Below, piece by piece: positions 16,137 to 24,872 of a stretch of 64,000 nt of DNA. The DNA comes from Candidatus Thermokryptus mobilis (GTDB lineage Bacteria; Bacteroidota; Ignavibacteria; Kryptoniales; Kryptoniaceae). Under the pieces are notes generated by a model, which searched no databases, had not been told where the DNA came from, and saw nothing but the letters and a program-made list of their open reading frames with translations. Numbering within the stretch: position 1 is the stretch's first letter; every line of letters begins with the position of its first letter. The stretch is taken from positions 1 through 64,000 of the forward strand of contig NZ_FAOO01000010.1 of assembly GCF_900070205.1 (NCBI RefSeq), given 5' to 3'. A program made the position numbers and the translations under genes.

Positions 16137-18430
16137 ACCGCATTGAAAAGAGCAACAACCGCTTGACCAAGCGATATCCCACCATCATTGGGAGGAACTT
16201 TTGAATGAGTATAAACTTTAAACCCCGCCTTTTCAAGCTCTGAAATCGTCTTTTTGACAAGCAAAGCATTTTGAAAAACTCCACCGCTTAACACAACATC
16301 GTTTATCCCTGTTTCGGATTTTATTTTCTGTGCGACCTCGCAGATTATCCTTGCGATAGTGTTGTGAAATTTACCCGCTATCTTTGAAACATCAAGACCG
16401 CTCTCAATATCTTGAACCACTCCCCTTATCCCCTGTTTGAAACTTATCCGCCATGGCTTCATAGAATCAATAATTTCAAATTCATATACCCCGGATTCAT
16501 CTTCATCAGCTACCATTTGAAATTCCATTGCAGCTTGTGCCTCATAATTAACCTTCAACCTCACTGAACAAATCGCTGATACCGCATCAAACAATCTTCC
16601 CACAGCTGAGGTCATCGGTGAGTTTATGCCTTTGTCAATCATTTTAAGTAGAATTTTAACCTTGCTCCAATTTTCCTTCAAAAACTTAACAAACGGAATC
16701 TCAATTAATTGGAAATGATCACCGAAAGAATACACAAGATAGGAAAGCGCCATCCTCCAGGGTTCTTTTATAGCAATTTCTCCGCCCGGCAAAGGGACAT
16801 AGTCAAAATGTGCAATTCTTTCAAACCTTGCCAGTTCCGTTATTAGGAATTCCCCGCCCCAAATTTTCCCATCCGTTCCGTAGCCAGTTCCATCAAATGC
16901 AACCCCGATTACAGGTCCAGACAATCCATTCTCAGCCATACAGCTGACAACATGAGCGTGATGGTGTTGCACTGGAACTTTTACCGGGATGTCAAGTTCA
17001 AGCGCAAACTTGGTTGAGAGATATTCCGGGTGCATATCGTAAGCGAGAACCTCGGGTTTCAAGTCAAAAAGTTTCTTGAAATGCTCAACCCCTTCAATTA
17101 ACGACTTCAAAGTCGCCCAATTTTCAAGGTCACCTATGTGATGACTTAAAAAAGCATATCTTCCCTTCAAAAAACAAAAAGTATTTTTAAGATGACCCCC
17201 AACGGCGAGGACTTGTTTTTTCGCCTCAAATTGAAGTTTCACCGGATAAGGAACATACCCACGAGAACGCCTAAACACAACTGGTTTCCCAGCAATGACT
17301 GCGCTCACGGAATCATCACAACGCATATGAATTTCACGATTATGCACAAGGAAAAAATCCGCTATCTTGCCCAATCTTTCAAACGCATCATCATCTTTGT
17401 AAGCAATCGGTTCTTCAGTTAAATTTCCACTCGTCATCACAAGAGGTAAATTTACCTCCCGCATCAAAAGATGATGCAATGGGGTATAAGGCAACATAAC
17501 TCCAAGATAGGAATTTCGTGGAGCAACTTCATAAGCAATCGGACAATCTCGCCTTTTCTTGATCAAAACAATGGGTCGCTGAATTGATGTCAAAAGCTCT
17601 AATTCAACCTCATCATAATTACAGATTTTATCAAGCCAATCAACATCTGGAATCATAATCGCAAACGGCTTTTCAATTCTCATCTTCCGTTTCCTTAATT
17701 CAGCAACAGCATTATTATTTAAAGCATCGCAAGCGAGATGATAACCACCAAGTCCTTTGATGGCAACTATAAACCCATTTTTTAAAATTTTTGAAACCTC
17801 TTTTATCGGGTCTTCACAATTAATTTCATTTAACTTATTGTCAAAAAGTTTAAGTGATGGACCACAAACGGGACACGCATTCGGTTGAGCATGAAATCTT
17901 CTATTTGATGGATCATGATATTCACTCTCACATTCCTGACACATCTTGAACACAGCCATTGTCGTCTTGGCCCTATCATAAGGGACATCAACTATGATTG
18001 TAAACCTCGGACCGCAATTTGTGCAATTTATAAATGGATACCTATACCTTCTATCGGACGGGTCAAATAGTTCCCTTAGGCAATCATCACAGGTAGAAAC
18101 ATCGGGTGAAATTAAAACAAACTTCTCCTCTCCCCCCTTGCTTTTTTCAATGAAAAATTCAGAATAACCCTTAACCTGCGTTTCCTCTGTAAATATCCTC
18201 TCAACGAGCGCAAGCGGTGGCGCCTTCTTTGGGATAGATTTTATAAATTCATCTATTAACCCCTCCTCCCCTTCAACCTCTATATAAACCCCATTTGTGT
18301 CGTTGTAAATATACCCTTTCAAACCAAGTTCACTGGCGAGTTTGAAAACAAACGGTCTGAAGCCAACACCTTGAACTATACCTTCAATGTAAATTTTTTT
18401 CGCTCTTAACATTTTCCCTGAACTTTGCAA
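16133..18430 (-). CDS. hypF: Hydrogenase maturation carbamoyltransferase HypF
   Basis: Makes the carbamoyl group that becomes the cyanide ligand of NiFe hydrogenase. The 765-residue order is standard: acylphosphatase domain (about 10-95, GIVQGVGFRPFVFKLA), two zinc fingers of type C-x2-C-x18-C-x2-C (about 115-200), a YrdC domain (about 210-390) and a Kae1-like domain with HHHAHVVSC. Either the first Met or that at residue 7 (18412) may be used; both overlap hypB. It is last in the order hypA-hypB-hypF. hypC, hypD, hypE and hydrogenase structural genes are not in the window. Confidence 0.97.
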   Translation of the reverse strand: MQSSGKMLRAKKIYIEGIVQGVGFRPFVFKLASELGLKGYIYNDTNGVYIEVEGEEGLIDEFIKSIPKKAPPLALVERIFTEETQVKGYSEFFIEKSKGGEEKFVLISPDVSTCDDCLRELFDPSDRRYRYPFINCTNCGPRFTIIVDVPYDRAKTTMAVFKMCQECESEYHDPSNRRFHAQPNACPVCGPSLKLFDNKLNEINCEDPIKEVSKILKNGFIVAIKGLGGYHLACDALNNNAVAELRKRKMRIEKPFAIMIPDVDWLDKICNYDEVELELLTSIQRPIVLIKKRRDCPIAYEVAPRNSYLGVMLPYTPLHHLLMREVNLPLVMTSGNLTEEPIAYKDDDAFERLGKIADFFLVHNREIHMRCDDSVSAVIAGKPVVFRRSRGYVPYPVKLQFEAKKQVLAVGGHLKNTFCFLKGRYAFLSHHIGDLENWATLKSLIEGVEHFKKLFDLKPEVLAYDMHPEYLSTKFALELDIPVKVPVQHHHAHVVSCMAENGLSGPVIGVAFDGTGYGTDGKIWGGEFLITELARFERIAHFDYVPLPGGEIAIKEPWRMALSYLVYSFGDHFQLIEIPFVKFLKENWSKVKILLKMIDKGINSPMTSAVGRLFDAVSAICSVRLKVNYEAQAAMEFQMVADEDESGVYEFEIIDSMKPWRISFKQGIRGVVQDIESGLDVSKIAGKFHNTIARIICEVAQKIKSETGINDVVLSGGVFQNALLVKKTISELEKAGFKVYTHSKVPPNDGGISLGQAVVALFNAV

Positions 18431-19070
18431 CTCTGTTTCTAAACCAACTCACCCATTCATCAAGTCCAATCCCAGTCTTACAAGATATCGGAAAAATTTT
18501 TGCCGTCGGATTCACCTCACGAACATTTTTTTCAACTTCGCTCAATTCCACCCCTGAATACGGCAAAAGATCAATTTTGTTCAACAAGACGACTTCAACC
18601 TCGTGAAACATAAGGGGATATTTCTTTGGCTTTTCAACCCCTTCAACAACACTATAAACCATAACTTTCAAATCCTCGCCAAGATAAAATTCCGCTGGAC
18701 AAACAAGATTTCCAACATTTTCAATGAATAGGATATCAAAACCATCAAGTTTAAACTCATGCAACGCATTGTGGATCATACGAGCATCAAGATGACAGAC
18801 ATTCCCCGTAGTTATTTGATAAGCTGGGACACCAAGCGCTTTTATCCTTTCGGAGTCAACGCTAGTTTGAAGGTCTCCTTCAATCACCGCGATGGAAAAG
18901 TCATTTTTCAATCGCTTTATCGTTTCCTCAAGTAAAGATGTCTTACCCGCCCCAGGGGCTGACATAACATTAACTGTGAAAATCCCATACCTTCTGAAAA
19001 TTTCCTTGTTTTCAAAGGCAATTTCCTCATTCGCCTGAAGAATCTTCGTTCCTATGTCAATTTTGTGCAT
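18384..19070 (-). CDS. hypB: Hydrogenase nickel-incorporation GTPase HypB
   Basis: GTPase that works with HypA to insert nickel into NiFe hydrogenase. The P-loop is APGAGKTS, the G4 motif NKIDL, and the metal site at the dimer interface is visible as GNVCHLD plus a Cys in NLVCPAEF. The start ATG at 19068-19070 is chosen because GGAGG lies five bases upstream; an in-frame TTG 12 bases earlier lies in that ribosome site. The protein has 228 residues and lacks both the His-rich stretch and the N-terminal CxxCGC motif found in some HypB proteins. Confidence 0.96.
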   Translation of the reverse strand: MHKIDIGTKILQANEEIAFENKEIFRRYGIFTVNVMSAPGAGKTSLLEETIKRLKNDFSIAVIEGDLQTSVDSERIKALGVPAYQITTGNVCHLDARMIHNALHEFKLDGFDILFIENVGNLVCPAEFYLGEDLKVMVYSVVEGVEKPKKYPLMFHEVEVVLLNKIDLLPYSGVELSEVEKNVREVNPTAKIFPISCKTGIGLDEWVSWFRNRVAKFRENVKSEKNLH

Positions 19071-19088
19071 TTGAACCTCCAATCTTTA

Positions 19089-19430
19089 TTATTCAATTTC
19101 AATATATTCAACCCTCATCTCCCTTCCCGATACAATTTCCATCGGGTCTCCACACCTTGAGCAAAACAAATTGAAATCATCCACACCGTTAATTTCAAAA
19201 CCACAGACCTTACATCTTGCCTTGAACTCAACTATCTCAATTTCAAGTTCGGCATTTTCAGCAACAGTTCCACTCTTTGCTATTTCAAATGAAAACTCAA
19301 GCGCCTCTTTCACAACACCGCTGAACTCACCTATTTGAACTTTCACTTTTCTAACACCACTTGAATTATGCTTCCTCGCCTCACGCTCAACTATCTCAAT
19401 TATACTCTGTGCTATCGCCATCTCATGCAT
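19089..19430 (-). CDS. hypA: Hydrogenase nickel-incorporation protein HypA
   Basis: A 113-residue nickel and zinc metallochaperone. The N-terminus MHEMAIAQSI carries the conserved nickel-binding His2. The zinc domain has two CxxC pairs, CKVC and CSRC, separated by 13 residues. It hands nickel to HypB, encoded 18 bases downstream. Confidence 0.96.
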   Translation of the reverse strand: MHEMAIAQSIIEIVEREARKHNSSGVRKVKVQIGEFSGVVKEALEFSFEIAKSGTVAENAELEIEIVEFKARCKVCGFEINGVDDFNLFCSRCGDPMEIVSGREMRVEYIEIE

Positions 19431-19453
19431 AAATTTGTAACTTTGATTTTCAT

Positions 19454-20323
19454 TTAAAACATCACTTCAAAAGCTGAAAAGGCAAAATAAGTCGTGCTGA
19501 CAAGCGCGTTCATATTGTTGAAAGCGAAGTTTATCCTTGATAGGTCATTCGGCTTGACTATCAAATGCTGGTAAATCAGAAAAATCGCTATTATGAAAAG
19601 TCCAACCGTATAAATTCCCCCAAGGTTTAAAAGAAATTTCAGCGAAAGGAATAAAACAAATGCAACAGCGTGAATGAGTGATGAAATTTTAAGTGCGTTT
19701 TTAATCCCGAATTTTTGAGGTATGGAATAAAGCCCAAATTTTTTGTCAAATTCATAATCTTGACACGAGTAGATTATATCGGAGGCGGAAATCCAAGTTA
19801 AAACAGCAAATCCAAGGACGATTGGCGGTAGTTCAAATTTTCCAGCTATAGCAAGCCATGCCCCAACGGGAGCAAGACCAAGTGAAATGCCAAGAAATAG
19901 ATGAGAAAACCAAGTAAATCTTTTCGTAAATGAATAAAAGAAAATCACAGCTAACGCGACAGGGGAAAGATAAAAGCAAAGTTTGTTAAGTTTATAAGCA
20001 GAAAATATGAATAAAACGGATGAAATAGATATAAAAATCACTGCTTCAGCGATTGATATTTTCCCAGATGGCAGTTCTCTATCCTTCGTCCTCGGATTTA
20101 AAGCGTCAATGTCTTTGTCAACGACACGATTAAACCCCATTGCTGAACTTCTAGCGCTGACCATAGCGACAAGAATCCAAAACAATTTTTCCAGTGTAAC
20201 TTTGTAAAAAATTGACGAGAAAACAACGCTTGAAAGCGCAAAAGGAAGAGCAAAAATAGTATGTGAAAATTTTATCATCTTCCCATAAGTTAAAATTTTA
20301 TCAATCAGACCCTCAACTCTCAT
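19454..20323 (-). CDS. UbiA-family prenyltransferase
   Basis: Polytopic membrane enzyme that attaches a prenyl chain to an aromatic or alcohol acceptor. Two Asp-rich motifs are present: NRVVDKDID followed by ALNPRTKDR, and DYEFDKKFGLYSIP. About eight hydrophobic helices fit. The ATG at 20321-20323 is preferred, since AAAGGAG sits six bases before it; earlier in-frame starts lie within the ntrC gene. It overlaps ntrC by 11 bases. Best guesses are a menaquinone-type (UbiA/MqnP-like) enzyme or, given the GGGP synthase at 52222, a digeranylgeranylglyceryl phosphate synthase. The sequence does not settle this. Confidence 0.88.
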   Translation of the reverse strand: MRVEGLIDKILTYGKMIKFSHTIFALPFALSSVVFSSIFYKVTLEKLFWILVAMVSARSSAMGFNRVVDKDIDALNPRTKDRELPSGKISIAEAVIFISISSVLFIFSAYKLNKLCFYLSPVALAVIFFYSFTKRFTWFSHLFLGISLGLAPVGAWLAIAGKFELPPIVLGFAVLTWISASDIIYSCQDYEFDKKFGLYSIPQKFGIKNALKISSLIHAVAFVLFLSLKFLLNLGGIYTVGLFIIAIFLIYQHLIVKPNDLSRINFAFNNMNALVSTTYFAFSAFEVMF

Positions 20324-21728
20324 CCTTTGCTCCTTTAGGTTCTTCAATTCCATATTCTTGCAATTTTCTGTATAGGGTTCTTCTATCAATGCCAAGGATT
20401 TTCGCTGCGTTTGACTTGTGCCATCCCGTTTCCTTTAAAACTTTAAGTATATACCTTTTTTCAAGCTCGTTAAGCGTTATCCTTTCCCCAAGCGTTAATT
20501 CATCAATGATCGTATCAACCTTGCACACCCTTATATAAGGTGGGAGATCATCAACTTTTATTTCATCATCTACTGATAAAACAACAAGCCGTTCAATTAA
20601 ATTTTCAAGTTCCCTTACATTTCCAGGCCACGAATACTTCATCAAACAGGACAACGCCTCACGAGAAATCCTGATGTTTGGTCTTCCTGCTTCACTGCCA
20701 TATTTCTTCAAAAAATGCTCAACAAGAAGTGGGATATCTTCCGTTCTCTCTCTTAATTCAGGTAAATAAATCGGTATAACATTGAGCCGATAGAACAAGT
20801 CCTCCCTGAAATTTCCTTCCTTGACCGCTTTTTCAAGGTCTTTATGTGTCGCTGCGATGATCCTCACATCAATTTTTTTCGGTTTGTCGCTTCCGACAGC
20901 TCTTATTTCTTTATCCTCAATAACACGCAGAAGTTTTGCCTGCATAGCAAGGGACATATCCCCAACTTCGTCAAGGAAAATAGTTCCACCGTTTGCTTCC
21001 TCAAATAAACCCTTTCTGCTGGCAACTGCACCTGTAAAAGCGCCTTTTTCATGACCAAAAAGTTCCGACTCAAGCAAACTCTCAGGGATAGCGCTACAAT
21101 TTACAGCTATAAATGGCTTATCTTTCCTGGGACTATTATAATGGATCGCCCTCGCAACAAGCTCCTTCCCAGTCCCACTCTTACCGTAAATTATAACATT
21201 GCTATTCGTGTTTGCAACCTGTTTTATAAGTTGAAAAACTTTCTGCATCTGCGGGCTTTTACCAATTATGTTCCCGAAAGAATATCTCTGCCAAACCTCC
21301 CTACGCAAAAATTCAACTTCCTTTTTCAAATGAATCCTCTCAGAAGCACGCTCAATTATCAAAGCAAACTCCTCCATATTGAACGGCTTGACAATATAAT
21401 CATACGCCCCAAGCTTCATTGACTCAACAGCAGAACTCACAGTCGCAAACGCAGTTATCATTATCACGATGACATCAGATGAAAGCGACTTGATTTGCTT
21501 CAAAATTTCAAGCCCATTTATCTCAGGCATGTTTATATCGGTCACGACTATATCAAAACCATCGCTTTGGAATTTCTCAATCGCCTCTCTTGGCTTTGAC
21601 GATGTTTCAACAACAAATCCACGCTTTGTTAAAACCTTTTTCAAAAGTTCAAGCATTTTTACATCGTCATCAATGATGAGAATCTTAACCTCGTTAGATA
21701 TCTGACTCTGCTGTGTCATCTCTTTCAT
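20313..21728 (-). CDS. NtrC-family sigma-54 dependent response regulator
   Basis: Transcription activator of 471 residues. Receiver domain (about 14-130, Asp64 in VTDINMP), AAA+ ATPase (about 155-390) with Walker A GKSGTGKE, the sigma-54 contact loop GAFTGA and Walker B GTIFLDEVGD, and a Fis-type helix-turn-helix at the end (NAAKILGIDRRTLYRKLQEY). All catalytic features look intact. The start may be ATG at 21728 or 21719. It overlaps the upstream kinase gene by 26-35 bases, so the two form a two-component pair, and it is followed by ubiA and hypABF. NtrC-type regulators next to hyp genes are known for hydrogenase control (HoxA/HupR). Confidence 0.95.
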   Translation of the reverse strand: MKEMTQQSQISNEVKILIIDDDVKMLELLKKVLTKRGFVVETSSKPREAIEKFQSDGFDIVVTDINMPEINGLEILKQIKSLSSDVIVIMITAFATVSSAVESMKLGAYDYIVKPFNMEEFALIIERASERIHLKKEVEFLRREVWQRYSFGNIIGKSPQMQKVFQLIKQVANTNSNVIIYGKSGTGKELVARAIHYNSPRKDKPFIAVNCSAIPESLLESELFGHEKGAFTGAVASRKGLFEEANGGTIFLDEVGDMSLAMQAKLLRVIEDKEIRAVGSDKPKKIDVRIIAATHKDLEKAVKEGNFREDLFYRLNVIPIYLPELRERTEDIPLLVEHFLKKYGSEAGRPNIRISREALSCLMKYSWPGNVRELENLIERLVVLSVDDEIKVDDLPPYIRVCKVDTIIDELTLGERITLNELEKRYILKVLKETGWHKSNAAKILGIDRRTLYRKLQEYGIEEPKGAKDES

Positions 21729-22968
21729 CGCAATTGGTTGTCAATGATGGGAACTTCAATGTAAATGTAGTGCCTTTGCCTGGCGTGCTTTCAACTTCAA
21801 TTTTACCATTATGCTCATCCATTATCCTCTTGCTGACAGCAAGTCCAAGCCCCGTCCCTTTCCCTGCCTCTTTTGTCGTGAAAAACGGCTCAAAAATCCT
21901 GTTAAGATTTTCAGGCGCAATTCCAATACCATTATCTTTGAACTTTATATTCACATAACCATCCTTAGAAAATGTTTCTATTTCAATGACGCCGTTCTCA
22001 TTTATAGCTTGGATTGCGTTGACAATTACGTTCAAGAAGACCTGATGTATTTGAGAACAATCGGCATATATACAAGGTATACTTTCGCTAAATTTCAAAT
22101 TTAATTTTATCCTTGACTTTTCAAATTGATGTTTCAAAAGTTCTACGACATGGGCTATTTCTTTGTTGACATTTACCTTTGTATAATTTGGCTTGCGTGG
22201 GCGTGCAAATTCAAGGAGTTGTTTTATAAGATTTGCTATCCTTTCCGCTTGCGAAATTATCGTCTCAAGTTCCTCCCTGTAAGGATTGTCCTCCCCCATC
22301 TCCATGATCAAATACTCTGCATTACCGGAGATGACATTTAACGGTGTCCCAATTTCATGAGCTATACCAGAGGCAATTTGACCAATCAAAGCAAGTTTAT
22401 CCGAGTGCTGAATCTGTTTTTCCAGTTCTTTAACCTTGGTAATATCTTTAACTATTGCGATGCTTCCAAGGATTTCACCGCTTTCATCTTTTATTAAGCT
22501 TCGCGATAAATTTACCATTATTCTCCTTCCATCTTTTGTGACCCTTTCCGTCTCGTAATTTTCAATATAGCCCTTCCTTAAAGTTTCTTGAAAAAGCCAC
22601 TCAAGCTCCCCCTTCTTTTTAAGTTCTTCTGGAATTATCGGGTCTACAGTTTTACCGAGCATTTCATCGGCGCTATAGCCGAAAATTCTTTCAGCGCCCT
22701 TGTTCCAGAAAAAAATTTTGTAATCGTTATCAAGTGCTATAACAGCATCGGAATAATTTTGAATTATTGAATGCAAAACCCTCTCGTGGATAGAACGCCC
22801 TTTCTTGGCAAGTTCAATAATGCGATTCACATACCTTACGAAAATCCCGTGAATCTTTTCAACATCTTCTTTTTTAAGATGGGTGAAATTCTCGGAAAGT
22901 TCCTCCTTCAATGATTTATCTATCTCGTCTAAAATTTCATCAAGCTTGTTCAAAATTCTGCGTTCCAT
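21694..22968 (-). CDS. Cytosolic PAS-domain histidine kinase
   Basis: Sensor kinase partner of the NtrC-type regulator. From the chosen ATG at 22966-22968 it has a helical N-terminus, a PAS domain (about 65-170, YSDAVIALDNDYKIFFWNKG), the DHp domain with phospho-His in GIAHEIGTPLNV, and an ATPase domain with N-box NVIVNAIQAI, G1 DNGIGI and G2 GTGLGLAVSKRI. No transmembrane segment, so it senses an internal signal. An upstream in-frame extension of 31 residues exists but looks non-coding (AT-rich, aromatic and Lys-rich). Confidence 0.93.
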   Translation of the reverse strand: MERRILNKLDEILDEIDKSLKEELSENFTHLKKEDVEKIHGIFVRYVNRIIELAKKGRSIHERVLHSIIQNYSDAVIALDNDYKIFFWNKGAERIFGYSADEMLGKTVDPIIPEELKKKGELEWLFQETLRKGYIENYETERVTKDGRRIMVNLSRSLIKDESGEILGSIAIVKDITKVKELEKQIQHSDKLALIGQIASGIAHEIGTPLNVISGNAEYLIMEMGEDNPYREELETIISQAERIANLIKQLLEFARPRKPNYTKVNVNKEIAHVVELLKHQFEKSRIKLNLKFSESIPCIYADCSQIHQVFLNVIVNAIQAINENGVIEIETFSKDGYVNIKFKDNGIGIAPENLNRIFEPFFTTKEAGKGTGLGLAVSKRIMDEHNGKIEVESTPGKGTTFTLKFPSLTTNCDERDDTAESDI

Positions 22969-23043
22969 AATGGAAAAGTTTTGATTTTTCAGGATAAAGT
23001 TACGAATAAGCACCTTAAAAATCAATTTTGAAATCCTGCAAAC

Positions 23044-23072
23044 TTGATAATTTGAAAACAACTGATTATATT
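23044..23072 (+). promoter_or_regulatory. Sigma-70-type promoter for the microcompartment shell genes
   Basis: TTGATA at 23044-23049 and TATATT at 23067-23072 are separated by 17 bases, close to consensus. The predicted transcription start is near 23079, 38 bases before the ATG, and AAGGA lies at proper distance before that ATG. Confidence 0.55.
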
Positions 23073-23116
23073 TTTGAAGAGTTTGAATTTAAAATAAACA
23101 AAAAAAGGATAAACAC

Positions 23117-23410
23117 ATGGCGGAAACACTTGACGCCCTTGGAATGATTGAAACAAAGGGTTTAGTCGGAGCAATTGAAGCAGCCGATGCGATGTGCAAA
23201 GCTGCAAAAGTCACGCTAATTGGAAAAGAAGTAATTGGCGGTGGATATGTGACTGTAATGGTTCGGGGAGATGTCGGAGCGGTAAAAGCAGCAGTTGACG
23301 CCGGAGCAGCAGCAGCTCAACGCGTCGGCGAACTCGTCTCAGTCCATGTGATACCAAGACCGCATGCCGATGTTGAACTAATTCTACCGAAGCGACCCGA
23401 GGGAAAGTAA
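23117..23410 (+). CDS. Bacterial microcompartment shell protein (BMC-H)
   Basis: A 97-residue single BMC-domain protein of the PduA/EutM/CcmK type, which forms hexamers that tile a protein shell around an enzyme core. Diagnostic parts are [18 protein letters not shown] with the edge Lys, the pore loop IGGGYVTV, the segment [18 protein letters not shown] and HVIPRP. The pore loop reads Gly-Gly-Gly, where PduA has Gly-Ser-Gly, which would leave a small, uncharged pore. A second shell gene follows after 19 bases. No core enzyme gene is adjacent. Confidence 0.95.
   Translation: MAETLDALGMIETKGLVGAIEAADAMCKAAKVTLIGKEVIGGGYVTVMVRGDVGAVKAAVDAGAAAAQRVGELVSVHVIPRPHADVELILPKRPEGK
23294..23340 (+). repeat. 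47-bp segment shared with the second shell gene (copy 1)
   Basis: These 47 bases are identical to 23601-23647. They encode [15 protein letters not shown] in both shell genes. Identity extends through synonymous positions and is GC-rich compared with the surroundings. Confidence 0.9.
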
Positions 23411-23429
23411 ATTAAAAGGGTTTCAAACT

Positions 23430-23924
23430 ATGATTGAATATGCACTCGGCTTAATAGAGACAAGAGGACTTGTAGCTGCAATTGAAGCAGCTGACGCAGC
23501 CTGTAAAGCTGCTAATGTTAAACTCGTCGGGAAAGAATATATAGGTGGAGGTTATGTGACGATCAAAATAATCGGTGAGGTCGCCGCAGTAAAAGCAGCT
23601 GTTGACGCCGGAGCAGCAGCAGCTCAACGCGTCGGCGAACTCGTCTCGGTTCATGTCATCCCAAGACCGATTGATGACCTTGAAATGCTCATCTATCCCG
23701 AAAAGCCATCCGAAATCTCAGGTGGTGAAATCTCCGTTGACCCAGCTGAACTTCCCGAGGCGCAATCGCCAGAAGAACTTCGCTCCCAGCTTGAAAATCT
23801 AACCGTGATGAATCTACGCTCAATAGCAAGGAAAATTGAAGGAATAGGTCTATCCGGTCGCGAGATCTCAAAAGCAACAAAAGAGGAATTAATTGAAAGA
23901 ATTATCAAAGTGAAATTCGGTTGA
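23430..23924 (+). CDS. BMC-H shell protein with SAP/Rho-N-like C-terminal tail
   Basis: A 164-residue protein. Residues 1-90 are a BMC domain very like the preceding protein (pore IGGGYVTI), but with Arg in place of the edge Lys (ETRGLVAA). Residues about 95-120 are an acidic Pro-rich linker, and about 122-164 resemble a SAP or Rho N-terminal helix-extended-loop-helix fold ([15 protein letters not shown] then [18 protein letters not shown]). Such small modules often bind nucleic acid. A comparable arrangement is EutK, where a BMC domain carries a helix-turn-helix tail. The tail could face the lumen or cytosol. The BMC part is certain; the tail fold is read by eye. Confidence 0.9.
   Translation: MIEYALGLIETRGLVAAIEAADAACKAANVKLVGKEYIGGGYVTIKIIGEVAAVKAAVDAGAAAAQRVGELVSVHVIPRPIDDLEMLIYPEKPSEISGGEISVDPAELPEAQSPEELRSQLENLTVMNLRSIARKIEGIGLSGREISKATKEELIERIIKVKFG
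23601..23647 (+). repeat. 47-bp segment shared with the first shell gene (copy 2)
   Basis: Identical to 23294-23340, 307 bases apart in direct orientation. Suggests recent duplication or gene conversion between the two shell genes. Confidence 0.9.
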
Positions 23925-23929
23925 ACTAA

Positions 23930-24856
23930 ATGAAAAATTATGTCTCACTCCTTGTCTCCTTCTCCTTCGCCTTTATTCTATGGTTGGTCGTAAACTTAAA
24001 CGGCGAGTATGAAGAAAATTTCAAAGCTGAAATTTTAGTCAAAAACATCCCTACGGAAAAATCTCTTAAAAGCGACTATCCTGAAAATATAAATCTAAAA
24101 GTCAAAGGGCAGGGCTGGAAAATCCTGCCCATTTATTTTTTTTATCACCCTAAAATTATAATTGACCTTGCAAACATTCAAAAAAATTTAAACATCCGTC
24201 TCGTTAACAATCACCGCGTTATGTTCATACTTCCAAGTGGCGTCAAAGTAGTAAGCGTTGAGCCGGAGACATTGAGCATTGAACTTGATAAAAAAGCAAC
24301 GAAGAAAGTTCCGATCGTGCTTGACTTTGAAATCAAAAAAAATGGATATGACTTCGCATATCCTCCAAGGTTAAACCCTGACAGCGTCACAATCACAGGA
24401 GCTGAATCAATCCTTGAAAAAATACAAAACATCAAAACGGGGAAAATCATAATTGAAAAAGAACAAAAGTACGAAATTGTTAAACTCCCGCTTGTAAATC
24501 CGAACAAACGATTAATTACCTTAAGCAATGAAACAGTTGAAGTCATCTACTCGGTAGATCAAATTGCCGAGAGGGAATTCAATCTCCCAGTTCAAGTCAT
24601 AAATTTGCCACAAGATAAAGAAGTCATTCTTTTCCCGCCCGAGATAAAAGTTGTGTTAAGAGGTGCCCTTTCATCGCTTGTTGAACTTGAATATAAACCC
24701 AACGAACAGGATAAGAACTTAAAAGCATTCGTTGATTACCGAGATGTGGTAAGCGATAAAACAGGTCTTGTAAAACCACAGGTGATAGTTCCAGAAAACT
24801 TTAAACTCATAAGTTTCAGCCCTGAGGGCTTAAGTTATATCATAAGGCAAAAGTAA
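23930..24856 (+). CDS. YbbR-domain protein (CdaR-like)
   Basis: A 308-residue protein with one N-terminal membrane anchor (about residues 4-22, SLLVSFSFAFILWLVVNL) followed by extracytoplasmic beta-rich YbbR repeats, recognisable by strands such as VPIVLDFEIKKNG and the SVTITGAESILEKI step, repeated about three times. In Firmicutes, YbbR proteins (CdaR) regulate the diadenylate cyclase CdaA; no cyclase gene is adjacent here. It starts five bases after the second shell gene, so it may be in the same transcript, although a functional link is unlikely. Confidence 0.85.
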   Translation: MKNYVSLLVSFSFAFILWLVVNLNGEYEENFKAEILVKNIPTEKSLKSDYPENINLKVKGQGWKILPIYFFYHPKIIIDLANIQKNLNIRLVNNHRVMFILPSGVKVVSVEPETLSIELDKKATKKVPIVLDFEIKKNGYDFAYPPRLNPDSVTITGAESILEKIQNIKTGKIIIEKEQKYEIVKLPLVNPNKRLITLSNETVEVIYSVDQIAEREFNLPVQVINLPQDKEVILFPPEIKVVLRGALSSLVELEYKPNEQDKNLKAFVDYRDVVSDKTGLVKPQVIVPENFKLISFSPEGLSYIIRQK

Positions 24857-24872
24857 AATTTAAATTGACGCG

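Noticed and set aside
22969-23061. Longer N-terminus of the PAS kinase
   Set aside because: The extra 31 residues are AT-driven and lack a ribosome site; they overlap the shell-gene promoter region.
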